Source of the DNA: Silanimonas sp.
GTDB taxonomy: Bacteria; Pseudomonadota; Gammaproteobacteria; Xanthomonadales; Xanthomonadaceae
Assembly: GCA_026005095.1 (NCBI GenBank)
Contig: BPKK01000009.1
Location: 1 to 64,000, forward strand
Direction: 5' to 3'
DNA: 64,000 bases
Below are positions 54,349-61,793 of the stretch, piece after piece (the stretch's first letter is position 1; each line of letters begins with the position of its first letter). The position numbers were made by a program, and so were the translations under genes. Below the pieces are notes generated by a model that was given only the letters and a program-made list of their open reading frames with translations, was not told where the DNA came from and made no database searches.

Positions 54349-55640
54349 GGCGTGTCCTTGGTGAAGTGCTTCTTCAACCCGGCCCAGCAGGCCAGGTAGT
54401 CGCGCTGACGGTGGGGGGCCGCCTGCGCCTGGGCGGTGGGCCGAAGCACGAAGCGCGATTCGAACATGAAGGCCATGGTGTCGCGGATGTAATGCGGCAC
54501 GGAAGTATCGGCTGTGGTGGCCTTCTCGAAGGTCTCGGCATCCGGGCCGTGGCCGGTGAAGCTGTTGTGCAACGAGGCGCCGCCCGGCACGAAACCTTCG
54601 GCCTTGGCGTCGTAGGCGCCATGGATCAGGCCCATGAACTCGCTGGCCACGTTGCGATGGAACCAGGGTGGGCGGAAAGTGTTCTCCATTGCCAGGATGC
54701 GCGGCGGAAAGATCACGAAGTCCATGTTGCCCACGCCCGGGGTGTCGCTGGGACTGGTGAGCACCAGGAAGATGCTCGGGTCCGGGTGGTCGAAGCTGAT
54801 CGAGCCGATGGTGTTGAAGCGCCGCAGGTCGTATTTGCAGGGCACGTGGTTGCCGTGCCACGCCACCACATCGAGCGGCGAGTGGTCGATCGCGGCGCGC
54901 CACAGGCGGCCCTGGAACTTCGCCACCAGCTCGAAATCGCCTTCCACGTCCTCCCAAGCCGCCACCGGGGCGAGGAAATCGCGCGGGTTGGCAAGGCCGT
55001 TGCTGCCGATCGGACCGAGGTCGGGCAGGCGCAGGGCGGCGCCGAAGTTCTCGCAGACATAGCCTCGGGCCACGCCGTCCGGCAGTTCCACCGTGAAGCG
55101 GATGCCGCGCGGCACCAGGGCGATCTCCTGGGGTTCGACCTCGAGCACGCCGAACTCGGTGCGGATCCTCAGGCGGCCCTGCTGCGGCACGATCAGCAAC
55201 TCGCCGTCGGCATCGTAGAAGTAGCGCCCCTGCATCGAGCGGTTGGCGGCATACACATGGATGCCGATGCCGGCGCCTGCCTCCGGCCCGCCGTTGCCGG
55301 CCATGGTGTAGAGGCCGTCGAGGAAGTCGGTGGGCGCCTCGGGCAGTGGTAGCGGGTTCCAGCGCATCTGCTCGGGCGAGACCGGGCCGGTGCCGAAAGC
55401 GTTGTGGAAGCAGCCTTCGGGCATCAGCTCGAAGGCGCCGTGCATGGCGGCAGGGCGGATACGGTAGAGCCAGCTGCGGCGGTTGGCATGGCGGGGCGCG
55501 GTGAAAGCGGTGCCCGAGAGCTGCTCGGCGTACAGCCCATAGGGACAACGCTGCGGCGAGTTCCGACCCACCGGCAGAGCGCCGGGCAGGGCTTCGCTGG
55601 CGAACTCGTTACCGAAGCCGGAGAGGTAGGCAGGCGACAT
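54345..55640 (-). CDS. hmgA: homogentisate 1,2-dioxygenase
   Basis: 431-residue iron(II) dioxygenase that opens homogentisate to maleylacetoacetate. N-terminal [20 protein letters not shown] is highly conserved in the family, and the iron-site region with the ligand His and Glu is present ([31 protein letters not shown]). The ATG at 55640 is 12 bp after the hppD stop. Loss of this gene gives pyomelanin, which makes it a useful marker. The only pathway step not visible nearby is the tyrosine aminotransferase. Confidence 0.95.
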   Translation of the reverse strand: MSPAYLSGFGNEFASEALPGALPVGRNSPQRCPYGLYAEQLSGTAFTAPRHANRRSWLYRIRPAAMHGAFELMPEGCFHNAFGTGPVSPEQMRWNPLPLPEAPTDFLDGLYTMAGNGGPEAGAGIGIHVYAANRSMQGRYFYDADGELLIVPQQGRLRIRTEFGVLEVEPQEIALVPRGIRFTVELPDGVARGYVCENFGAALRLPDLGPIGSNGLANPRDFLAPVAAWEDVEGDFELVAKFQGRLWRAAIDHSPLDVVAWHGNHVPCKYDLRRFNTIGSISFDHPDPSIFLVLTSPSDTPGVGNMDFVIFPPRILAMENTFRPPWFHRNVASEFMGLIHGAYDAKAEGFVPGGASLHNSFTGHGPDAETFEKATTADTSVPHYIRDTMAFMFESRFVLRPTAQAQAAPHRQRDYLACWAGLKKHFTKDTP

Positions 55641-55651
55641 GGCAGCCCTCC

Positions 55652-56755
55652 TTAGAGCACGCCGCGGCGCATCTGGTCGCGCTCGATGCTCTCGAACAGC
55701 GCCTGGAAGTTGCCCTCGCCGAAGCCCTCGTTGCCCTTGCGCTGGATGATCTCGAAGAAGATCGGGCCGATCGCGTTCTGGGTGAAGATCTGCAGCAGCT
55801 TGCGCGACTTGGTCTCCGGGTCGGCGTCGATCAGGATCTTGTTCTTCGCCAACCGCGGCACGTCCTCGCCGTGGTTGGGAATGCGTTCGTCGATCACCTC
55901 GAAATAAGTGTCGGGCGTATGCAGGAACTCGATGCCCTGCTCGCGCATCGCCTCGACCGTGGCGTAGATGTCGTCGGTGAAGCAGGCGATGTGCTGGATG
56001 CCCTCGCCCTTGTACTGGTCGAGGTACTCGTTGATCTGCGACTTCGGGTCGGAAGACTCGTTGAGCGGGATGCGCACGATGCCGTCGGGCGCCGTCATCG
56101 CCTTCGAGACCAGACCGGTCTTCACACCTTTGATGTCGAAGTAGCGGATCTCGCGGAAGTTGAACAGCTTCTCGTAGTAGTCGCTCCACTTCTGCATGTT
56201 GCCGAAGTAGAGGTTGTGGGTGAGATGGTCGATGAAGGTGAGGCCAAACCCCTTCGGATTCTGATCGGCGCCCGGGATCGGCGCATAGTCGCGGTAGATG
56301 GACTCGAGGCTGCCGTAATCGTCCACGAGGTAGAGCATGCAGCCGCCGATGCCCTGGATCACCGGGCGGTCGATGGCCCGGGTGTCCTCGCGGGCCACCC
56401 GCTCACCGCCGGCGGCCAGCGCCGCGGCCTGCACCTCGTGGGCGTTCTTGCGGAAACGGATGGCGAACCCACAGGCACAGGGGCCATGGGCGCGGGCGAA
56501 ATCGGCGGCGAAGCTGTCGGGGTCCTCGTTCACCAGGAAGTGCACCCCGCCCTGCTTGTAGAGCGTGATCGGCCGCGTGCGGTGGCGACGCACCGCGGTG
56601 AAGCCCATGGCGCGGAAATAGGCGTGCAGGGCCTCGCCCTGCCCTGCCGGGGCGGAGAACTCGACGAACTCGAAACCATCGATGCCCATCGGGTTCTCGA
56701 AGGGGGTGACGTTGATGCCGAGGTTCGGCGTGGCCGTTGCGGGAGTGGCGTTCAT
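55652..56755 (-). CDS. hppD: 4-hydroxyphenylpyruvate dioxygenase
   Basis: 367-residue vicinal-oxygen-chelate fold iron enzyme converting 4-hydroxyphenylpyruvate to homogentisate. Iron ligands are visible in [11 protein letters not shown] (His), [11 protein letters not shown] (His) and [17 protein letters not shown] (Glu), with the C-terminal helix after it. The ATG at 56755 follows the promoter with the MarR palindrome. First gene of the tyrosine operon hppD-hmgA-FAH-maiA on the minus strand. Confidence 0.95.
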   Translation of the reverse strand: MNATPATATPNLGINVTPFENPMGIDGFEFVEFSAPAGQGEALHAYFRAMGFTAVRRHRTRPITLYKQGGVHFLVNEDPDSFAADFARAHGPCACGFAIRFRKNAHEVQAAALAAGGERVAREDTRAIDRPVIQGIGGCMLYLVDDYGSLESIYRDYAPIPGADQNPKGFGLTFIDHLTHNLYFGNMQKWSDYYEKLFNFREIRYFDIKGVKTGLVSKAMTAPDGIVRIPLNESSDPKSQINEYLDQYKGEGIQHIACFTDDIYATVEAMREQGIEFLHTPDTYFEVIDERIPNHGEDVPRLAKNKILIDADPETKSRKLLQIFTQNAIGPIFFEIIQRKGNEGFGEGNFQALFESIERDQMRRGVL

Positions 56756-56802
56756 GGCATGCTCCAGGGCTGGGGACGGGGGATGACGCACTTTCAGCGC
56801 CC

Positions 56803-56831
56803 GTTATAGTTTCATTTGAAACCACACGCAA
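56803..56831 (-). promoter_or_regulatory. hppD promoter containing a MarR-type operator palindrome
   Basis: Minus-strand TTGCGT (-35, 56831-56826) and TATAAC (-10, 56808-56803) are 17 bp apart. A perfect 14-bp palindrome GTTTCATTTGAAAC (56809-56822) fills the spacer, so a bound MarR protein would block RNA polymerase. It also sits 33 bp before the marR ATG, allowing autoregulation. Confidence 0.65.
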
Positions 56832-56854
56832 CTGACGCCCCGGCGCAGCCACCG

Positions 56855-57370
56855 ATGCTCGATCTCGAACGCTTCCTGCCCTATCGCCTCTCGGTTCTTT
56901 CCAACCGCATCAGCGCCGATATCGCCCAGCTCTACGAGACACGCTACGACATGGCCATCCCGGAGTGGCGGGTGATCGCCGTGCTGGCTCGCCGTCCCGG
57001 CCTTTCCGCCACCGAGGTGGCCCAGCGCACGGCCATGGACAAGGTGGCGGTGAGCCGCGCGGTCTCGGCCCTATTGGATGCCGGCCGCATCCAGCGCGAC
57101 ATCGACGGCGACGACCGGCGCAAGAGCGTGCTTCGCCTCACCGAGGCCGGGCGGGCGGTATACGAGGACGTGGCGCCCCGGGCCCTGGCCTACGAGCAGC
57201 GCCTGCTCGGGGCCCTGCGAGCGGACGAGCGCCAGGCCCTGGACCGGCTGCTGGCGCGGATGGAGCAGGTGACGGCCGAACACCGGCGGGAATGCCGGGC
57301 CGCCGCCGGCGATCTGGCTGGTGCCCGCGGCAGCAACGGGGCCCAGGCCTCGCCCGGCGGCGAGGCCTGA
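56855..57370 (+). CDS. MarR-family regulator of the tyrosine-catabolic operon
   Basis: 171-residue winged-helix MarR protein. DNA-binding helices (TEVAQRTAMDKVAVSRAVSA) and the wing DGDDRRKSVLRLT are intact; flanking helices form the dimer. It is divergent from hppD across the putative operator. I start it at the ATG at 56855; a TTG at 56816 would give 13 more residues but lies in the operator palindrome. It probably represses hppD-hmgA-FAH in the absence of an aromatic ligand (homogentisate or hydroxyphenylpyruvate), by analogy with HmgR/HpaR-type regulators. Confidence 0.83.
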   Translation: MLDLERFLPYRLSVLSNRISADIAQLYETRYDMAIPEWRVIAVLARRPGLSATEVAQRTAMDKVAVSRAVSALLDAGRIQRDIDGDDRRKSVLRLTEAGRAVYEDVAPRALAYEQRLLGALRADERQALDRLLARMEQVTAEHRRECRAAAGDLAGARGSNGAQASPGGEA

Positions 57371-57379
57371 GCAACCGCC

Positions 57380-58900
57380 TTACTTCACCCCGTGCATCAG
57401 GCGGTTGATCAGCGGGGCTGACAGGAAGAACAGCAGCGCGATCACGATGCCGAGCCAGAAGAGCTGGTCGAAGGTGGCCGCGTACTGCGCCAGCGAACCG
57501 GCCGCCTCGCCATGCCCGCCACTGCCCGAGGCAATGGCCGCGATGCGTCCGGCCACGAAGTTCGCCATCGCGATCGAGAGGAACCAGCCACCCATGGCAA
57601 GCCCGGTTTCCTGCGGCCGTGCCAGCTTGGTGACCATAGCGAGCCCGATCGGCGAGAGGCAGAGCTCGCCCATGGTGTGGATCAGGTAGGTGAGGGTGAG
57701 CCAGACCCAGCTGATGCTGTCGTTGGCGTCGGCGAAGTGGCGGATGGCGAACACCAGCACGTAGAAGCCGAGCGCCGCGCCGGCGAGACCGTAGGCGAAC
57801 TTGCGCGGGATCGAGGGGTTCCAGTCGGCCTTGTCGAGCTTCACCCAGAGCGTGGCGAACAACGGCGCGAGCAGGATGATGAAGATCGGGTTCACCGCCT
57901 GGAACACCTCGAAGGTCGGGGTCCAGCCGAAGATCACCACGTCTGGCATCCGCACATGATCCTGGGCGAGAAAGTTGAGCGAGGAGCCGGCCTGCTCGAA
58001 CAGAGCCCAGAACAGGATGTTGGCGAGGAACAGGATCAGCATGGCGAGGTAGCGGTGCAGCTGCACCCTCTCGCCGCTGCGGATGCCGCTATAGACGAAG
58101 TAGGCCGCCAGGCCCAACATCATCATGATCAAGAGACCGCCGAGCAGGTCCGACTGGCTGAGCAGGAAGTACACCGGCACCACCAGCAGGGCGGCGCCGG
58201 CGGCCACCTTCAGCACCGGGCCGAAGCCCTCCTGGCCGGCCGGGGCGGTGCCCACGCGACCGAGCCAGCCTTTCACCGCCTGGAACACCATCAGGCCGAG
58301 CAGCATACCCATGCCGGCGGAGAAGAAGCCCCAGCGGTAGCCGTAGGTCTGGCCGATGTAGGAGGCGCAGACGAAAGGCGCCACGAAGGCACCGGCATTG
58401 ATGCCCATGTAGAAGATGGTGAAGCCCGAGTCGCGGCGCACGTCGCCCGGTGCGTAGAGCTTGCCCACCATGGTGGAGATGTTCGGCTTGAACAGGCCGT
58501 TGCCGACCACGATCACAGCGAGGCCGGCGACGAAGGTGGTGAGATCGGGCGCCATCAGCATGAAGCTGCCGATGGCCATCAGCACGCCGCCCAGCATGAT
58601 CGAGCGCTGATAGCCCAGGATGCGGTCGGCGATGAAGCCGCCGAGGATGCCGGTCATGTAGACCAGCGAGGTGAAACCGCCGTAGGTGAGGCTGGCCTGC
58701 TCGCGCGCCTCGGCCCCCGAGAGGTGGGCGAAGAACGCCGCCGCGACATGCACCGCCAGCATGGCGCGCATGCCGTAGTACATGAAGCGTTCCCAGAACT
58801 CGGTCCCGAACAGGTTCCAAAGCGCCTTCGGATGGCCGAGGAACTCCCCGGCCGGCGGCGGCGTGAAGCCCTCCGCCTCGTGTTTCACTGCACCGCCCAT
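57380..58900 (-). CDS. POT family (PTR2) proton-dependent oligopeptide transporter
   Basis: 506-residue integral membrane transporter with 12 or more segments. The POT hallmarks are present: EFWERFMYYGMRAML (ExxER-type N-terminal motif) and FYMGINAGAFVAPF (second family motif). It imports di- and tripeptides with protons. The ATG at 58900 gives a short N-terminal extension before the first helix. It converges on the MarR gene and has the terminator of the AbgT gene just upstream. Confidence 0.9.
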   Translation of the reverse strand: MGGAVKHEAEGFTPPPAGEFLGHPKALWNLFGTEFWERFMYYGMRAMLAVHVAAAFFAHLSGAEAREQASLTYGGFTSLVYMTGILGGFIADRILGYQRSIMLGGVLMAIGSFMLMAPDLTTFVAGLAVIVVGNGLFKPNISTMVGKLYAPGDVRRDSGFTIFYMGINAGAFVAPFVCASYIGQTYGYRWGFFSAGMGMLLGLMVFQAVKGWLGRVGTAPAGQEGFGPVLKVAAGAALLVVPVYFLLSQSDLLGGLLIMMMLGLAAYFVYSGIRSGERVQLHRYLAMLILFLANILFWALFEQAGSSLNFLAQDHVRMPDVVIFGWTPTFEVFQAVNPIFIILLAPLFATLWVKLDKADWNPSIPRKFAYGLAGAALGFYVLVFAIRHFADANDSISWVWLTLTYLIHTMGELCLSPIGLAMVTKLARPQETGLAMGGWFLSIAMANFVAGRIAAIASGSGGHGEAAGSLAQYAATFDQLFWLGIVIALLFFLSAPLINRLMHGVK

Positions 58901-58920
58901 GCGGTCTACCCCTCGTGACA

Positions 58921-58951
58921 AAGAAAAACCGGAGGCCAACCCAGCCCCCGG
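58921..58951 (-). terminator. intrinsic terminator downstream of the AbgT transporter gene
   Basis: Minus strand: a 9-bp stem with two G-U pairs (CCGGGGGCT / GGCCTCCGG, 5-nt loop) followed by TTTTTCTT. It ends transcription of the AbgT gene before the POT gene. Confidence 0.75.
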
Positions 58952-59045
58952 GGCGGCCAAGGTGTAACCGTTGTGTAAAGCGGCGTCAAACCGCGGCGCG
59001 TCAATGCGGTGCGGCCTCCGGGCGATTCCCCCCGTCCGGGGCGGC

Positions 59046-60644
59046 TCAGCCGCCTGGTGGTAGGTAGGTGTAGCTCGCCCCCACTCCGAGCGGCAGGCCC
59101 AGCGCCCAGAAAGTGAGCAGGAAGGCCGTCCACGCCACCATCAGGGTGATCGAGTAAGGCAGCATCAGCGCCACCAGGGTGCCGATGCCGCTGTGCTTCA
59201 CGTACTTCCGGCAGAACACGACGATCAGCGGGAAATAGGGCAGCAGCGGGGTGATGATGTTGGTCGAGCTGTCGCCCACGCGGTAGGCGGCCTGCGTGAG
59301 GTCGGGCGAAACCCCGAGCTGCATCAGCATCGGCACCATGATCGCCCCAATCAGGGCCCACTTCGCCGAGGCCGAGCCCACCAGCAGATTGACGAGGCCC
59401 GAGAGCACCACGATGCCGGTGAGGGTGACCCCGAGCGGCAGGCCCATCTCGCGTAGAGCGTTGGCGCCCTTGATGGCGAGCAGCGCGCCGAGGTTCGACT
59501 GCCCGAAGGCATAGATGAACTGGGCGCAGAAGAAGGCCATGACGATGTAGTAGCCCATGCCGCCCATCGCCTTGCTCATGCCGGCGACGATGTCGCGGTG
59601 GGTCTTCACGGTGCCGGCGGCGAGGCCGTAGACGATGCCGGGGACGAGGAAGAACACGAAGATCAGCGGCACGATCGACTGCATCAGCGGCGCTTGGCTG
59701 ACCAGCAGATTGCTCTGCCCTTCCGCCAGCGGCGTGCCGGCCGGGGCACGCCAGGGCGAGGTTTCGGGCAGCACGGTGAGCAAGAACAGCAGCGCGGTGG
59801 CCGCCATGGCGAGGAAGGCGGCGAGCACACCGCGCTTTTCGTGGGCCTCGAGCGGTGCCTGGGTCGGCAGCTCCGCCGGGTCGCCGTCCACCGCCGTGGC
59901 CTTGAGTCGCGGCTCGATCACGAGGTCGGTGAGCGCCCAGCCGACCAGGATGATCAGTAGCGAGGAGGCGGTGGTGAAGTAGAAGTTGTTGAGCGGGTTG
60001 ACGGTGACCGAGGGGTCGACGAGATGCGCCGCGGTCTGGGTCAGGCCGGCCAGCAGCGGATCGAGGCTGGAGGGGATGCCCATGGTGGCGGAGAAGCCGC
60101 CGGAGACGCCGGCGAAGGCGGCGGCGATGCCGGCCAGCGGGTGGCGCCCGGCAGCGTAGAAGATCACCGCCCCGAGCGGGATCACCAGCACGTAACCGGC
60201 GTCCACCGCGATGTGGCTGAGGATGCCCACAGCGATCAGGGCCGGGGTGAGCAGCCTGCGCGGGGTCACCGCCATGGCGCCGCGCAGTACGGCATTGATG
60301 AAGCCGGTGTGCTCGGCCACACCGAGGCCGAGCATGGCCACCAGCACCACGCCGAGCGGCGGGAAGCTGGTGAAGGTGCCCACCATGCTGGCGAAGAAGG
60401 CGGTGACCGATTCGCCGGCCAGCAGGTTCTTCACGACGAGCGCCTGCCCGGTGCGCGGATCGATCTCGCTGAACTGGATGCCGGACAGGCCCCAGCTCAC
60501 CGCCCAGGCGGCGAACATCAGCAGCAAGAACAACACGGCGGGATCGGGCAGCTTGTTGCCGACGCGCTCGACGAGGTCGAGGCTGCGGGCGATCCAGCCG
60601 CGCGCCGGCTCGGGCGTGGGCGCGGGCGAAGTGGCGACGGTCAT
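59046..60644 (-). CDS. AbgT family transporter
   Basis: 532-residue inner-membrane protein of the AbgT family, about nine membrane segments plus two reentrant hairpins. Conserved segments are LPDPAVLFLLLMFAAWAVSW at the N-terminus, VLVAMLGLGVAEHTGFINA and VNLLVGSASAKWALIGAIMV near the C-terminus. E. coli AbgT imports p-aminobenzoyl-glutamate; relatives such as MtrF export sulfonamides using a proton gradient. The direction of transport cannot be told from sequence. Monocistronic, followed by its own terminator. Confidence 0.9.
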   Translation of the reverse strand: MTVATSPAPTPEPARGWIARSLDLVERVGNKLPDPAVLFLLLMFAAWAVSWGLSGIQFSEIDPRTGQALVVKNLLAGESVTAFFASMVGTFTSFPPLGVVLVAMLGLGVAEHTGFINAVLRGAMAVTPRRLLTPALIAVGILSHIAVDAGYVLVIPLGAVIFYAAGRHPLAGIAAAFAGVSGGFSATMGIPSSLDPLLAGLTQTAAHLVDPSVTVNPLNNFYFTTASSLLIILVGWALTDLVIEPRLKATAVDGDPAELPTQAPLEAHEKRGVLAAFLAMAATALLFLLTVLPETSPWRAPAGTPLAEGQSNLLVSQAPLMQSIVPLIFVFFLVPGIVYGLAAGTVKTHRDIVAGMSKAMGGMGYYIVMAFFCAQFIYAFGQSNLGALLAIKGANALREMGLPLGVTLTGIVVLSGLVNLLVGSASAKWALIGAIMVPMLMQLGVSPDLTQAAYRVGDSSTNIITPLLPYFPLIVVFCRKYVKHSGIGTLVALMLPYSITLMVAWTAFLLTFWALGLPLGVGASYTYLPPGG

Positions 60645-60738
60645 GCGGTAGGGCCTCCCGGCGGTCTGGCATAAAGCGGAAGGCCGATCGTAGCAAGCAC
60701 GGGATCATGGTCCCGCCCTGCCCTCCGACCAGTCTCGA

Positions 60739-61590
60739 TCAGCCCGCCCCGAGGGCGGTGCGCACGTCGAACAGTTCGGGAAAGAAGCTGATGTCGAGGG
60801 CCTGCTTGAGGAAGCCCACGCCGGAGCTGCCGCCGGTGCCCGGTTTGTGGCCGATGATGCGCTCCACCGTCTTCAAATGACGGAAGCGCCAGAGCTGCAG
60901 GTTCACCTCGATGTCCACCAGCGACTCGCAGAGGTGGTAGGCATCCCAGTGGGCGGCACTGTCCTCGTAGATGCGCGCCAGCACCGGCACCAGGTCCTCG
61001 CGGCGGCGGTGCGCCTCGCGCACGTCACGGGCCAGCAGGTCAGGCGGCACCGCGTGGCCGCGGCGGGCGAGGAAGCGCAGGGCCTCGTCGTAGAGGCTGG
61101 GAGCCTCGAAGACCGCGCGCAGGGCGGCGTGGTCGGCCGGCGCGTGCTCGAACACCGCCAGCATGGCCGGGTGCTTGTTGCCGAGCAGGAACTCGATCAT
61201 CCGGTACTGCAGCGACTGGAAGCCGGAAGAGGGCCCGAGGTGCGGGCGGATGCGCGCGTACTCGTTCGGCGTGAGGGTCTCGAGCACGCTCCATTGCTCC
61301 ACCAGTTGGCGCTGCACGTGCTTCACCCGCGCCAGCATCTTCAGGGCACGGTCCACCCGGTCCTCGCGCAGGCAGCCGATGGCGGCACGCAGCTCGGCGA
61401 TCATCAGCTTCATCCACAGCTCCGAGGTCTGATGCTGGACGATGAACAGCAGCTCATCGTGGTTGTCCGGGGCGCTGCGCGGCTGCTGAGCGGCCAGCAC
61501 GAGATCCAGGCGCAGGTAGCCGGCATAGGTCAGGCGGTCGCGCAGGTCGGTGGTGATGCCGGCTTCGAGGGGGCGCAGGGACTCGGACAT
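60739..61590 (-). CDS. kynA: tryptophan 2,3-dioxygenase
   Basis: 283-residue heme dioxygenase that opens the indole ring of tryptophan to N-formylkynurenine, first step of the kynurenine route. The conserved N-terminal [20 protein letters not shown] and [20 protein letters not shown] motifs, and the C-terminal heme/substrate-binding [20 protein letters not shown] (with the catalytic [12 protein letters not shown] loop), are present. It is full length (about 280 residues). Divergent from the ExeM gene. Other kynurenine genes are not in this window. Confidence 0.95.
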   Translation of the reverse strand: MSESLRPLEAGITTDLRDRLTYAGYLRLDLVLAAQQPRSAPDNHDELLFIVQHQTSELWMKLMIAELRAAIGCLREDRVDRALKMLARVKHVQRQLVEQWSVLETLTPNEYARIRPHLGPSSGFQSLQYRMIEFLLGNKHPAMLAVFEHAPADHAALRAVFEAPSLYDEALRFLARRGHAVPPDLLARDVREAHRRREDLVPVLARIYEDSAAHWDAYHLCESLVDIEVNLQLWRFRHLKTVERIIGHKPGTGGSSGVGFLKQALDISFFPELFDVRTALGAG

Positions 61591-61793
61591 GGGAGGCGGG
61601 CGGGGGCGGAAACGGAAAGTCTAGGGCCTCGGGGCTGCCTCGGGCCCAGAAAGGGCCCCCGCCGTCGGAAACGGGCTGAATGGGCGGTAAACAAAACGTC
61701 ATGAGGATCCGTAAAATCCGCGATCCCCGGCACGGTTTCGCCCCTGCCCGCCCCCCTCCCCGTTCTTCTGCTTCTTCTGCCAAGGACTCCCCG

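Noticed and set aside
56816..56854. TTG start for the MarR gene at 56816
   Set aside because: It falls in the operator palindrome and adds a weak N-terminus; the ATG at 56855 is better.
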